From: UBA4421 sp002470275
Lineage (GTDB): Bacteria; Pseudomonadota; Gammaproteobacteria; Pseudomonadales; Azotimanducaceae
Reading direction: 5' to 3'
Assembly (NCBI GenBank): GCA_913052345.1
Contig: CAJXDR010000001.1
Coordinates: forward strand, 62,001-126,000
Length of the DNA stretch: 64,000 nucleotides
Shown here: in pieces, positions 26,948 to 35,908 of the stretch
Layout: each line of letters opens with the position of its first letter
How positions within the stretch are numbered: the stretch's first letter is position 1
Translations under genes and position numbers: made by a program
Notes under the pieces: model-generated
Database searches by the model: none
Told to the model about the DNA's origin: nothing
What the model saw: the letters and a program-made list of their open reading frames with translations, nothing else

Positions 26948-28369
26948 CTAACGATGTTCGGCACCCACCAGTCGCACTCTAAATGGCCGCGCCTTAATTC
27001 TTCCGCGATCCAACTGCTTGACCGCCACGCTAACTTTTTCGCGAAGCACCGCAACATAGCTAATTTGATCAAGGATGTGAATATTGCCCACCGCACTCCC
27101 CGGCAGTCTTTTGCCCGCCGTTAACGCCCCCAAGATGTCACCCGGACGCAGCTTGTGCCGTCGCCCGCCATTGATCTCTATCGTTTGATACTCCGGCTGC
27201 AGCAGAGCAAGCGCCTCCGGACTTGGCGAAGAGGGCTGCCACAGCTGCATGGCGACCCCCGCTCTCGCCTCTTCGATAAGACGCAGCCGGTGCATTTCGC
27301 GGTCACCCACCAGACTCAGCGCGAGCCCGGCTCGACCGCTGCGACCGGTTCGGCCAATCCGATGCGTGTAAACGTCGGCTCGCTGGGGCAGGTCGGCATT
27401 AAAAACGGCCCCGACGCTATCGATATCCAGCCCGCGAGCCGCTACATCTGTGGCCACCAAAATCCGTGCGCTGCCGTTGCTAAAGCGGATTAGCATCTGC
27501 TGTCTGTCCGCCTGTTCTAAGTCCCCGTGCAGCACGGCAGCAGGCACCCCTTGGGCAGCAAAAAAGTTCGCCAATTCAATACAGCCAGCCTTGGTATTAC
27601 AGAAAACCAGGTTGGCTTCTGTGCCCAGAGCAGCTATGCCCTGCAAGAGTAAGTCTAACCGTCCGCGCTTATCCGTCGCCTCACCAACCGCACACCAATA
27701 CTCGTCTATCACCGGCGCAGGTTCCCTCTGGGTGACATCAATGCTCACTGCATTGGGGCTTAACCTTTCGGCGATGGCTTGCACGCTTGTCCCATAGGTC
27801 GCGGAGAACATGAGGTTTTGACGAGGACTGGGTAAAAATTCGAGCAGCGCCGAGATTTCTTCAGCGAAACCCATATCCAGCATTCGGTCCGCTTCATCCA
27901 GAACCAAGACGTCCAGGCCATGCACATGCAGGGTCCCCTTACGCAGGTGCTTGAGCACGCGCCCCGGGGTCCCCACGATCAGATGGGCGCTATGCTGAAG
28001 AGAACCTACCTGGGGCCCGATGGAGACACCACCGCAAAGGCTCAACACCTTCGTATTGGCTAATCCTTTCGCCAAGTCTCTAAGGGTGCTGGCCACCTGT
28101 TCCGCAAGCTCACGGGTCGGACAGAGCAACAAAGACTGCACATGGTAGGCCTTGCTATCCAGCCGCTGGAGGCAGCCCAAGGCGAAGGCCACGGTTTTTC
28201 CGCTGCCGGTACTTGCCTTTGCGATAACGTCCTGGCCAGCCAGAATAGCGGGCAGCGCCGCCTGCTGAATGGGCGTCATGTGCTGAAAGTCCATGGCCGC
28301 TAGGCGCGCCAGCAGTCCGTCTCTGAGGGACAGGCAGTCAAAGCCTTGTGGGGTGGCCACCGTGCTCAT
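26948..28369 (-). CDS. dbpA: ATP-dependent RNA helicase DbpA
   Basis: A 473-residue DEAD-box helicase: ASTGSGKT (Walker A), PTRELA, GTPGR, VLDEADRML, SAT, and HRIGRTGRSG. The C-terminal domain (from about YQTIEINGGRRHKLRPGDIL) is the DbpA-type RNA-binding domain, which targets the enzyme to hairpin 92 of 23S rRNA during large-subunit assembly. Its ATG overlaps the stop of the photolyase-like gene (ATGA), so it is the last gene of the DUF2256-nei-photolyase operon. Confidence 0.94.
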   Translation of the reverse strand: MSTVATPQGFDCLSLRDGLLARLAAMDFQHMTPIQQAALPAILAGQDVIAKASTGSGKTVAFALGCLQRLDSKAYHVQSLLLCPTRELAEQVASTLRDLAKGLANTKVLSLCGGVSIGPQVGSLQHSAHLIVGTPGRVLKHLRKGTLHVHGLDVLVLDEADRMLDMGFAEEISALLEFLPSPRQNLMFSATYGTSVQAIAERLSPNAVSIDVTQREPAPVIDEYWCAVGEATDKRGRLDLLLQGIAALGTEANLVFCNTKAGCIELANFFAAQGVPAAVLHGDLEQADRQQMLIRFSNGSARILVATDVAARGLDIDSVGAVFNADLPQRADVYTHRIGRTGRSGRAGLALSLVGDREMHRLRLIEEARAGVAMQLWQPSSPSPEALALLQPEYQTIEINGGRRHKLRPGDILGALTAGKRLPGSAVGNIHILDQISYVAVLREKVSVAVKQLDRGRIKARPFRVRLVGAEHR

Positions 28370-29877
28370 GGGTCAGAGTGGATCGTATGCTGAGCCAGGA
28401 ACTGCTCTGCGGCACCAAAGATTCGCTCTCGTCGCTGGTCGTCCAAACGCGCTAGCGCCCGGGGCATCAGCGCTAACCGCGGATTGGATGCGAAAAAGTC
28501 TTGGTGGCGGTGGATAAACCGCCAATACAAACCATCCACGACGTCGCACCAAGGTCCTTTCTTGTAGTCGCTCATCTTAACCATATAGTTAGCACCACAG
28601 ATATAGGGCTTGGTCGCAAAAATACCGCCATCGCTGAACAGACCCATCCCATAAACATTGGGGCCCATCACCCAAGAAGCACTATCCACGAACATCTCCA
28701 TGAACCACTCGTGGGCATTGCGTGGCTTGATTTCACAGAGGGTCATCAAGTTCGCAACAACCATAAGCCGGGGGATGTGATGGGTCCAGCCACTGCGCTG
28801 AACCTGCTGAATGGCTTCGTCTAGCGGCAGAATGCCGGTATCCCCAGCATACCAACTGGGCGCTAGGCGCCGCGTATGTCCCCAAAAGTTTGCGTTGGCT
28901 TGTTCGGAGGAATAGCGTTGGTAGACACCCCGAATGAATTCGCGCCAGCCGATAACCTGTCGAATAAAGCCTTCCACCGACTGCAGGGGCGTATTGGCTC
29001 GCTGTGCGTGAGCCAAAGTCTGATTCACCAACTCGGCGGGCGTAATCAGCCCAATGTTCAGCAGGGGACTGAGACGACTGTGGAAGAGGGTTTCTGATCG
29101 AGTGGTCATGGCATCCTCGTAGGGGCCAAATAGCTCAATCCGCTGGGCTAAGAAATCATCCAGCCAGGCCAGCGCACCCTGTCGGGTGACGGGCCAGTTG
29201 AACGTTCTCGCATCCCCCGGGTGATCGGCAAAGTACCTTCGCACCAGTTGAATAACGTCCTCAACATGGGCCTGAGCTGCCACGGGGGGCACCTCTGGAG
29301 GCGTCACACTCTTGGGCAGTTTTTTACGATTCTCGGTGTCGAAACTCCACTTCCCACCCACCGGTTTGCCGTCGTCCTCCATCAGCAGGACTAGGCGTCG
29401 TCGCTGCCACTGATAGAAGGGCGCCATCTGCGGGCGTTTGCGGGACGCCATAAATTGCTCAAAGTCCGACCGGGGGCAAAGAAACATGGGCGAGTCATGA
29501 CTCTCAAGCGGGATCGACAGTGCCAGCGCGCACTGTTCTACTGCCCGCGCCTGAGCCTTACCCTCTATCTCGAAGCTCAGCAGCGCGCTGGCCCGGCGAT
29601 GCGTTAAGTAGTGACCCAGAACGGTTAACTGGTCCTGGCCCTCTGTGGCATTCAGGGGATGGTAGACGACCTCATAGCCCGCAGCTCGCAGCCCATCAGC
29701 GTAGGCCCTCATGGCGGCGAGAATCAGTACAAGTTTCTGTTGATGGTAGCGGAAATGCGTGCAAAGCCGGTGATCCTCAAACATAAAAACCACATCGGGC
29801 TTGAGACCCTGCAGCGCTTCTATTGGAAAAAGCTGATTTCCGTGCAGCAGTAAGACGCGACCTCCTACCCCGGTCAT
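28366..29877 (-). CDS. Photolyase-related protein (Fe-S bacterial cryptochrome/photolyase type)
   Basis: A 503-residue flavoprotein of the prokaryotic (6-4) photolyase/CryB group (deoxyribodipyrimidine photolyase-related). The start at 29877 forms an ATGA overlap with the nei stop. Landmarks are VLLLHGNQLFP and MFEDHRLCTHFRYHQQK at the N-terminus, and ASWVMGPNVYGMGLFSDGG in the FAD region. Cysteines in TLCEIKP, PYICGANY and GPWCDV are candidate [4Fe-4S] ligands, although I could not place all four. It should repair UV lesions or sense blue light. Confidence 0.88.
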   Translation of the reverse strand: MTGVGGRVLLLHGNQLFPIEALQGLKPDVVFMFEDHRLCTHFRYHQQKLVLILAAMRAYADGLRAAGYEVVYHPLNATEGQDQLTVLGHYLTHRRASALLSFEIEGKAQARAVEQCALALSIPLESHDSPMFLCPRSDFEQFMASRKRPQMAPFYQWQRRRLVLLMEDDGKPVGGKWSFDTENRKKLPKSVTPPEVPPVAAQAHVEDVIQLVRRYFADHPGDARTFNWPVTRQGALAWLDDFLAQRIELFGPYEDAMTTRSETLFHSRLSPLLNIGLITPAELVNQTLAHAQRANTPLQSVEGFIRQVIGWREFIRGVYQRYSSEQANANFWGHTRRLAPSWYAGDTGILPLDEAIQQVQRSGWTHHIPRLMVVANLMTLCEIKPRNAHEWFMEMFVDSASWVMGPNVYGMGLFSDGGIFATKPYICGANYMVKMSDYKKGPWCDVVDGLYWRFIHRHQDFFASNPRLALMPRALARLDDQRRERIFGAAEQFLAQHTIHSDP

Positions 29878-30707
29878 CGTGGGGTCACCGAAGGCTGGCA
29901 GCCGTGGCACAGGTAGAGACGCCGCCCGCTTATTTCGATTCGCTCAATCTGCGAACTGCAGCGATAGCAGGCCTGCCCGCGCCGGCCAAAGATCAGAAAA
30001 CGATACTGTTGCCGACGCAGCCCATTAGCGCGCAGGCGCTTAACTCGAGCTGGGGTATTGGTGACCCCAGCTGTGGCATAGGCCTGACGCGTCAGAGCAA
30101 GGGTCGTTCTCGCCAGCAAACCCAGCTGCTTCAGAGTAAGATCCTGGGGGCGATCAAAGGGATAGAGCCCGGCCTGAAAGAGAATCTCTGACCGCAGGTA
30201 ATTGCCAATGCCTGCGACAAAGTGCTGATCCAGATAGAGCGCCGCCAGTGACCGGCGTCGAAAATTGACGCTCTGTAGCTGCGCCAGAATATCCCGCCAA
30301 GCCACCTGATCATCCAGCGCATCTGGGCCCAGGGCGCTCAGGTAGCGATGGGACATGACACCTTCCTCGGTTAACACCTCAATTTCCGATGCGCTGTAAA
30401 GCAGAGCGCTATGCGTCTGGGTATGCAGCGCTAGTCTCAGGGTTCGATTGGTGAGCGGCTCTTTGCCAATTCGGCAGGTATACCAACGCCCGTAGAGCTG
30501 ATTGTGGCTATACACCGTCAGCCCGCCCTGGAAATGCGTCAGCATGGCCTTGCCCCGACTGCTCACCCACTCAACCGTCTGCCCGGATAACTTCGGTCCA
30601 AAGGCAGACAAATGGGGCTGAGTAAATTCCACTCTCACGGGACCCTGGTCGGCCAATACCTTGTGTATTCGTGTTGCTGCACGTCTGATCTCTGGGCCCT
30701 CAGGCAT
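29874..30707 (-). CDS. nei: Endonuclease VIII (Fpg/Nei DNA glycosylase)
   Basis: A 277-residue glycosylase/AP lyase beginning MPEGPEIRRAA. Pro2 and Glu3 are the catalytic residues after Met removal, and a Nei-like body follows. The helix-two-turn-helix is around VAGIGNYLRSEILF, and the C-terminal zinc finger is CYRCSS with LCHGC. It excises oxidised pyrimidines. The start overlaps the DUF2256 gene by 8 bp, and the stop overlaps the photolyase start. A longer frame upstream was rejected because it only traverses DUF2256 out of frame. Confidence 0.93.
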   Translation of the reverse strand: MPEGPEIRRAATRIHKVLADQGPVRVEFTQPHLSAFGPKLSGQTVEWVSSRGKAMLTHFQGGLTVYSHNQLYGRWYTCRIGKEPLTNRTLRLALHTQTHSALLYSASEIEVLTEEGVMSHRYLSALGPDALDDQVAWRDILAQLQSVNFRRRSLAALYLDQHFVAGIGNYLRSEILFQAGLYPFDRPQDLTLKQLGLLARTTLALTRQAYATAGVTNTPARVKRLRANGLRRQQYRFLIFGRRGQACYRCSSQIERIEISGRRLYLCHGCQPSVTPR

Positions 30708-30852
30708 CTTTCTCTCGCCTTGTCTTTGCACTTCGGCGGCATCGCTCAGAGCAATACTTGACCTGCTCCCAATCCCGCGCCCATTTTTTTCGCCAGGCAT
30801 AGGGACGACTGCAGACAATGCAGTTCTTTTGTGGCAATTCGCTTTTGCCCAT
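30700..30852 (-). CDS. DUF2256 mini-protein
   Basis: A 50-residue Zn-ribbon-like protein read on the minus strand. It has CIVC near residue 11, RPYAWRKKWARDWEQVKYCS, then CRR and a basic tail. The paired Cys motifs with the Arg-Pro-aromatic-x-Trp-Arg-Lys-Lys-Trp core are the DUF2256 signature. These proteins are often found next to photolyase-related genes, as here. The role is unknown; metal binding and nucleic-acid contact are inferred. It overlaps the nei start by 8 bp. Confidence 0.85.
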   Translation of the reverse strand: MGKSELPQKNCIVCSRPYAWRKKWARDWEQVKYCSERCRRSAKTRREKDA

Positions 30853-30918
30853 GGCCTTCCACTACCCAAGCTTTGGGCCATCTTAGGCGTCGGCCGGTGA
30901 AGAGAAAGTGAAGCGCAG

Positions 30919-31263
30919 TTAAGGCCAGCCGTGTCTAGGGGAGATCCAGCCAGCAAGAGCACCGAAAGCACCATAAAAGGGAAAGCCCGCTTCGCCAAGC
31001 AACTGAGAATAGAGGCAATTCACGGTCTCGCGATCCAGAGATAGTTCTCCGCGGTGTTGCAACAGCGCAGCTCGAACCAGGTCTGCCTCTAGAGACCAGG
31101 GCACGCCATAAATGAACCCCCTCGCCGGCATGCCCACATCGACAAAACCAAAGAACACTAAAACGGGGTGCAAAGCCGAAAGCGGAGAGTGCCACCGAAA
31201 TCCGGCCTCGATGCAAAAATCCTGGTGATCAATCTTGATCGATCCGACGTTGATTGGCCCCAC
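30919..31263 (-). CDS. Hypothetical protein upstream of the DUF2256-nei operon
   Basis: An open frame of up to 181 codons (to 31464); the GTG at 31263 would give 114 residues. The sequence reads like real protein (IKIDHQDFCIEAGFRW, MPARGFIYGVPWSLEADLV, GEAGFPFYGAFGALAGW), with balanced composition and no low complexity. I do not recognise a family. It ends 66 bp before the DUF2256 gene on the same strand, so it could be the operon's first gene. The start is uncertain. Confidence 0.4.
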   Translation of the reverse strand: MGPINVGSIKIDHQDFCIEAGFRWHSPLSALHPVLVFFGFVDVGMPARGFIYGVPWSLEADLVRAALLQHRGELSLDRETVNCLYSQLLGEAGFPFYGAFGALAGWISPRHGWP

Positions 31264-31432
31264 TCCGGGCAACCTATTCCGTGAGATGTAGTCCCCTGAA
31301 AGTTGATACCTTCCAATACCAGACACCAACGGTATCTTATTTTGCCGTTCGATTCCTATTTTGGCCCAAGGACACACCACCTGTCTCCCGCCTGCTGTTA
31401 TTGGCCACAACTTTAACGCTTGTTGCGGGCAG

Positions 31433-33073
31433 TCATAACTTCTTTTTTGGCAATTTTGGCTCAATCGCCAACAAATAAGTTACAACGGGTAAAATACTCA
31501 GTGACATAATCATCAGCGCGGGCAGTGCGGCCTCAGCGAGGCGTTCGTCTCCTGCTAACCTGAATACCTGCGTCGCCAGGGTCTCAAAATTAAACGGACG
31601 CAAAATGAGCGTGGCCGGCAATTCCTTCATCACATCGATGAAAACCAACAGCAAGGCAGCGACTAGGGCGGGCCTCAAGAGCGGTAGGTGCACTCGCCGC
31701 AGCACATCTGCCGGAGATGAGCCGAGACTCCTCGCAGCAGCGTCCAAGTTCGGATGCACCAGACTGAATCCGCCCTGAGTGCTGTTATAGGCCACCGTAA
31801 GAAAGCGGGCCACGTAGACGAAAACTAAGGCAGACACAGTGCCGGTGAAGAGCAAACCGATGGCGAACCCAAAGCGCTCCCCTAGCCAACCTGCCAGCGC
31901 CTTATCCACACTGGCTAGCGGTGGCAGAATGGCCACGGCCAGCACCATGCCTGGTATCGCGTAACCCAGGGTGGCGACTCGGATGCCAAGCTGTAGCCCA
32001 ACACCACCTCCCAGCCTTTGGGCATAGCTCAGCCACAGCGCCGCAGCCGCACAGCAGGCTGCCGCCACACCAGCCACCTGCACGCTGTTCAGTAACGGGG
32101 TGATCAGTGCGCCAAGATCGGTGAGGTCCACAAACGTGGCGACCAGGTAAACCAGATAGCCTAGGGGAATCAGGAACCCCAAGGCGACCGGCAAAGCGCA
32201 GGCCAAGCACGCCAGCATAGAGTGAACGCCCTGAAGCGGGATAGGACCAACCGTCGCCCGAGTGCTTGTCGCCGCGAAGCTGACGCCTCGGCGGCTCAAC
32301 TGCTCAGCGAGCACAAGCAATAGCACGATGCCAAAAAGCCAAGCAGCGAGCTGCAGTGCGGTTTGGTAGGCACCCATGGCGAACCAGGTTCTGAAGATAC
32401 CAGCGGTGAGGGTTGGCACACCGAAGTGTTCAACGACCCCGAAGTCGGCCACGGTCTCCATCAGAACAAGCGCGAGCCCGCCCGCAATGGCCGGCCGGGC
32501 AATAGGCAGACCAACACGCCAAAAAGTCGTTAACGAGGTCGCGCCCAATGTCCTGGCGGCATCGAGGAGTGCACTCCCCTGCTGCAGAAAGCTGGTCCTC
32601 GCGAGCACGAAAATATAGGGATAGAGCACCAGTGCCAAAACCATGGCGGCGCCTGGCAAAGACCTCACCGAGGGCAGCCCCATCTGCCAGCCTAGGTCAT
32701 CACTCCATGTCTTGAGCAGGCTTTGAACCGGTCCTGAATATTCCAGCAGGTCAGCATAGACGTAGCCCGTCAGATAGGCGGGCGCCGCGAGCGGTAGGAC
32801 GAGGGCGGGTGCCAGAAGGCGGCTCCCGAAGAAGGTGTAGCGAGCAGTCAGCCAGGCACAGCCCACCCCCATCAGCAAACTTAAAAAGCCGACTCCCAGC
32901 ATCAACAGCAGGGTGTTCGTAATATAGGTGGCTAGGACCGTTTGCTGCAGGTGCTGCCAGTTGGCAGACGGCGGACCGAACAGTGCATGAATCAGCACCA
33001 GAATCGGCAGCGCTATCGGCAAGGCCAACAACCAGGCCGACGCAGACCAGGGACTGGGAATCCAGTGCCTCAT
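31433..33073 (-). CDS. fbpB: Ferric iron ABC transporter permease (FbpB/SfuB type)
   Basis: A 546-residue inner-membrane protein with about twelve hydrophobic segments, formed of two fused permease halves. Each half has an EAA-type loop (LLDAARTLGATSLTTFWRVGLP and NLDAAARSLGSSPADVLRRVHLP). This double length is typical of FbpB/AfuB iron(III) permeases. The start at 33073 forms an ATGA overlap with a small upstream frame. It is divergent from fbpC-fbpA, which encode the ATPase and binding protein of the same importer. Confidence 0.9.
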   Translation of the reverse strand: MRHWIPSPWSASAWLLALPIALPILVLIHALFGPPSANWQHLQQTVLATYITNTLLLMLGVGFLSLLMGVGCAWLTARYTFFGSRLLAPALVLPLAAPAYLTGYVYADLLEYSGPVQSLLKTWSDDLGWQMGLPSVRSLPGAAMVLALVLYPYIFVLARTSFLQQGSALLDAARTLGATSLTTFWRVGLPIARPAIAGGLALVLMETVADFGVVEHFGVPTLTAGIFRTWFAMGAYQTALQLAAWLFGIVLLLVLAEQLSRRGVSFAATSTRATVGPIPLQGVHSMLACLACALPVALGFLIPLGYLVYLVATFVDLTDLGALITPLLNSVQVAGVAAACCAAAALWLSYAQRLGGGVGLQLGIRVATLGYAIPGMVLAVAILPPLASVDKALAGWLGERFGFAIGLLFTGTVSALVFVYVARFLTVAYNSTQGGFSLVHPNLDAAARSLGSSPADVLRRVHLPLLRPALVAALLLVFIDVMKELPATLILRPFNFETLATQVFRLAGDERLAEAALPALMIMSLSILPVVTYLLAIEPKLPKKKL

Positions 33074-33291
33074 CCGAGTTCGGGCCCTATGCGCTCCGCC
33101 TGGGTCCAACGTTGCCCTTCAGCAATAACAAAGGGGCCAAACCTGCTTTCGATTCGACCGCCACGAAGCCCGGTGGGCCTCGTTTGTTCATCCAGTCTTA
33201 CAGCCACGTTTTTCCTTGAACAAAAAATGAGAGCGGGAGCGGGCCTGGTGGCCAACGCATAGCATGCGCTCAGAAGATCAGGTGCATCCAC
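33070..33291 (-). CDS. Small hypothetical protein coupled to fbpB
   Basis: A 73-residue frame whose TGA overlaps the fbpB ATG (ATGA), the usual sign of translational coupling. The sequence (PALIFCSRKNVAVRLDEQTRP, GRIESRFGPFVIAEGQRW) has plausible beta-strand content but no known family. Compositional bias is ordinary. It could be a real gene of the iron locus or a leader frame. The rest of the divergent region up to 33334 shows no other gene. Confidence 0.4.
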   Translation of the reverse strand: MDAPDLLSACYALATRPAPALIFCSRKNVAVRLDEQTRPTGLRGGRIESRFGPFVIAEGQRWTQAERIGPELG

Positions 33292-33334
33292 CCTGCTCTT
33301 GGTACACTATCGCAATTTAAGCGCGGGCCGCCCC

Positions 33335-34399
33335 ATGTCAATCACTGTCGAGAAGATTTCTCACCGCTATGCGGATCATATCGTCCTCCAGGACGTTTCG
33401 TTCGCGGTGGATTATGGAGAAATCGTCTGCATTTTGGGGCCTTCGGGTGGCGGCAAGAGCACGCTGTTAAGGCTCCTTGCGGGCTTGGAACCCATTCAGC
33501 AGGGTCAGCTGGTGCTGAACGGTGACCTGTTGGCAGACTCGAACCAGAACCCGGCGCCCAATGAGAGACCCGTCGGCCTAGTCTTTCAGGATCACATCCT
33601 CTTTCCACATTTGACGGTCTTTGAAAATGTCGCCTTCGGGTTGGGGGGAATGGAGGCCTCCCGTCGACGCGAAGTCGTCAATCAAGCCCTAGCGGACATG
33701 GGCATGCTTGACTTGGGCGAGCGCTACCCGCACACGCTGTCCGGTGGCCAACAACAGCGCGTCGCCCTGGTCAGAGCGCTGGCCACGCAGCCATCGATTA
33801 TGCTGCTGGATGAACCGTTTGCCAGCGTGGATACACCGCTCCGACGACGGCTCAGAGAAGAAGCCCGACAGAGCCTCCGAGCGGCGAAGACCGCCACGCT
33901 GATGGTGACCCACGATCCTGAAGAAGCTCTGGCCATGGCAGATAAAATCCTGGTTCTCGATCAGGGAGAGATCGTGCAGTACGGCACCCCGCTGGAACTT
34001 TGGCAAAATCCCAGTAGCCGCTTCGTCGGCGAAACCCTGGCCAACCGACAAACCCTGATTGGCGAGGTCACCGTCAACAGCGTGATGACGCCCATGGGCG
34101 ATATCCCTCTCGAGCGGGTGCGTCACCTGGGCAGCCCTGATATTGGCGCATCTATAGCAATCGGGATTCGCGGCTCAACAATCAGGCTCTCGCCAGGCAA
34201 GGGCCCGGTGATCCAAGACAACCGCTGTACGGGGGCCTGGCATATGATTTCCTTACTTGCCGATGCCCATCACTTAAGTATTCCCGTCGCTAACTCAGAG
34301 CAGGATGACCTCCTGGATACCTTAACAGTTGGCATGAGCGTGCAATTAGACTTTACCTCTGCGGATGCCGTCGCCTATGATCGATCCTCACCTTATTGA
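33335..34399 (+). CDS. fbpC: Ferric iron ABC transporter ATP-binding protein
   Basis: A 354-residue ATPase from MSITVEKISHRYAD; an earlier in-frame start lacks support. It shows Walker A (GPSGGGKST), Q-loop (LVFQDHILFP), signature (LSGGQQQR), Walker B (IMLLDEPF) and H-loop (VTHDPEE). A C-terminal TOBE-like region begins near IGEVTVNSV. The short Asp-rich insertions fit the FbpC family rather than sugar importers. The stop lies within a Fur-box-like sequence that precedes fbpA. Confidence 0.92.
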   Translation: MSITVEKISHRYADHIVLQDVSFAVDYGEIVCILGPSGGGKSTLLRLLAGLEPIQQGQLVLNGDLLADSNQNPAPNERPVGLVFQDHILFPHLTVFENVAFGLGGMEASRRREVVNQALADMGMLDLGERYPHTLSGGQQQRVALVRALATQPSIMLLDEPFASVDTPLRRRLREEARQSLRAAKTATLMVTHDPEEALAMADKILVLDQGEIVQYGTPLELWQNPSSRFVGETLANRQTLIGEVTVNSVMTPMGDIPLERVRHLGSPDIGASIAIGIRGSTIRLSPGKGPVIQDNRCTGAWHMISLLADAHHLSIPVANSEQDDLLDTLTVGMSVQLDFTSADAVAYDRSSPY

Positions 34400-34413
34400 T
34401 TATCATTCTCATT
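34395..34413 (+). promoter_or_regulatory. Fur-box-like site upstream of fbpA
   Basis: ATTGATTATCATTCTCATT fits the 19-bp Fur box, a near-array of the hexamer ATTATC/GATAAT. It lies 14 bp before the fbpA start and overlaps the fbpC stop codon. This predicts that an internal promoter for fbpA is repressed by Fur when iron is replete. Confidence 0.75.
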
Positions 34414-34427
34414 AAAAGGGTCGCTCT

Positions 34428-35480
34428 ATGACACTCTGCAACGAGAGATTTTTTCGGTTTTCTTTGGGCCGCCGTGTGCTCTATGCGACCTGGGCTGCCA
34501 TGTTGGCCGTGGCCCTAATTGCGCCGGTAGAAGCCGATGAAATCAACATCTACTCCGCCCGCCACTACGACACCGATATGGCCCTGTATCAAACGTTCAC
34601 CGAGCGCACGGGCATCCAGGTGAACCTCATCGAGGGCAGCAGCGATGCGTTGATTGAGCGCCTGGTCAATGAAGGTGCCTACACCCGTGCCGACATGCTG
34701 ATCACGGTGGACGCGGGCAGGCTCTGGCGTGCCGCCGAGCGAGATATCCTGCAGCCGATTGAATCGGAGATCATGGAGCAGAGGGTGCCAGAGCATCTGC
34801 GCCACCCTGATGGATTGTGGTTTGGCCTTTCAAAGCGTGCACGCGTGATCGCGATCAACAAAGACCTTGCTCTCGGCGCCCCGGTAACGCGCTACGAAGA
34901 CCTGGCGAGAGAAGATTTGCGCGGCCGTGTTTGCATGCGCAGTTCTTCGAATATTTACAATCTTTCGCTCATGGCGAGCCTGATCGCGGCAACGGATAAC
35001 GCCACCGCGACGGCCTGGGCTGAGACAGTCGTGGCCAACTTCGCACGGAACCCACAGGGCAACGATACGGCCCAGCTGCGAGCGGTAGCGTCTGGGGAAT
35101 GCGGGCTTACCATCGCCAACACCTATTATCTGGGCCGGCTTCTTGGCTCTGCCGCTGACAAAGACAACGCCGTGATGGCCAACCTTAGCGTAATCTTTCC
35201 TAACCAGGATGACCGTGGCACCCATATTAATATCAGCGGTGCGGGCATCACCAAGCATGCACCCAACCGGGACAATGCCATTGCTTTTTTGGAGTACCTG
35301 ACTAGCCCCTACGCCCAGCGGCTCTTTGCCGAAGGCAACAATGAATACCCCGTCATCGGCGACACAAGCGGTCCGGTGGCTGAACTTGGGGCCTTCGTTG
35401 AGGATGACCTCGACGCCTCCCAGCTTGGTGTGCTGCAGACCGAGGCGCTGATGGCCTTTGATCGGGCCGGCTGGCCCTAG
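34428..35480 (+). CDS. fbpA: Ferric iron ABC transporter substrate-binding protein
   Basis: A 350-residue periplasmic binding protein with an N-terminal signal (membrane segment around residues 17-32, cleavage near VEADE). The YSARHYDTD start of the mature part, IEGSSDALIERL and IANTYYLGRLL, with its paired tyrosines, are typical of FbpA/FutA iron(III) binders. AAGGG lies before the ATG, right after the Fur-box-like site. It delivers Fe3+ to FbpB/FbpC. Confidence 0.92.
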   Translation: MTLCNERFFRFSLGRRVLYATWAAMLAVALIAPVEADEINIYSARHYDTDMALYQTFTERTGIQVNLIEGSSDALIERLVNEGAYTRADMLITVDAGRLWRAAERDILQPIESEIMEQRVPEHLRHPDGLWFGLSKRARVIAINKDLALGAPVTRYEDLAREDLRGRVCMRSSSNIYNLSLMASLIAATDNATATAWAETVVANFARNPQGNDTAQLRAVASGECGLTIANTYYLGRLLGSAADKDNAVMANLSVIFPNQDDRGTHINISGAGITKHAPNRDNAIAFLEYLTSPYAQRLFAEGNNEYPVIGDTSGPVAELGAFVEDDLDASQLGVLQTEALMAFDRAGWP

Positions 35481-35487
35481 GCAGCAC

Positions 35488-35895
35488 ATGCTTGATCGCA
35501 GTAGCCTCCTGCTGGGACGACTCGGCTGCGCATTGCTGGGTCTTTACTTCTTGGTTCCAGGTTTGGCTAAGGTTCTGGACTTTGAGGGCACGGCTCAGGT
35601 CATGCGCGACGCTGGCATGTTCTGGGTGCAGCCGTTCCTGATCCTCACCATCGTTTTGCAGGTCGGATTGGGCGCCCTGCTTATCGCGGGTCGCTACCTG
35701 CGGGTTAGCGCCATGATCCTGGCGGCGGTCACCCTCGCCATCAATGTGGTGATCCATGATTTTTGGACCTTGCCACCTGGCCTAGAGCAAGCCCACGAAA
35801 CCCAAAACTTCATTAAAAACCTGGCCATCATGGCGGGTTTAATGGTGTTAGCGGCAGCCGAGCCTGACCGAAACACTCGGGATTCGAGTGCTTAG
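35488..35895 (+). CDS. DoxX-family membrane protein
   Basis: A 135-residue protein with four hydrophobic segments and the DoxX start GRLGCALLGLYFLVPGLAKVLDF. The ATG at 35488 is 7 bp after fbpA; an earlier frame overlapping fbpA was rejected. DoxX-like proteins are linked to redox processes in the membrane, but individual roles are mostly unknown. It is probably co-transcribed with fbpCA. Confidence 0.85.
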   Translation: MLDRSSLLLGRLGCALLGLYFLVPGLAKVLDFEGTAQVMRDAGMFWVQPFLILTIVLQVGLGALLIAGRYLRVSAMILAAVTLAINVVIHDFWTLPPGLEQAHETQNFIKNLAIMAGLMVLAAAEPDRNTRDSSA

Positions 35896-35908
35896 CAGAG
35901 AACTGAGA

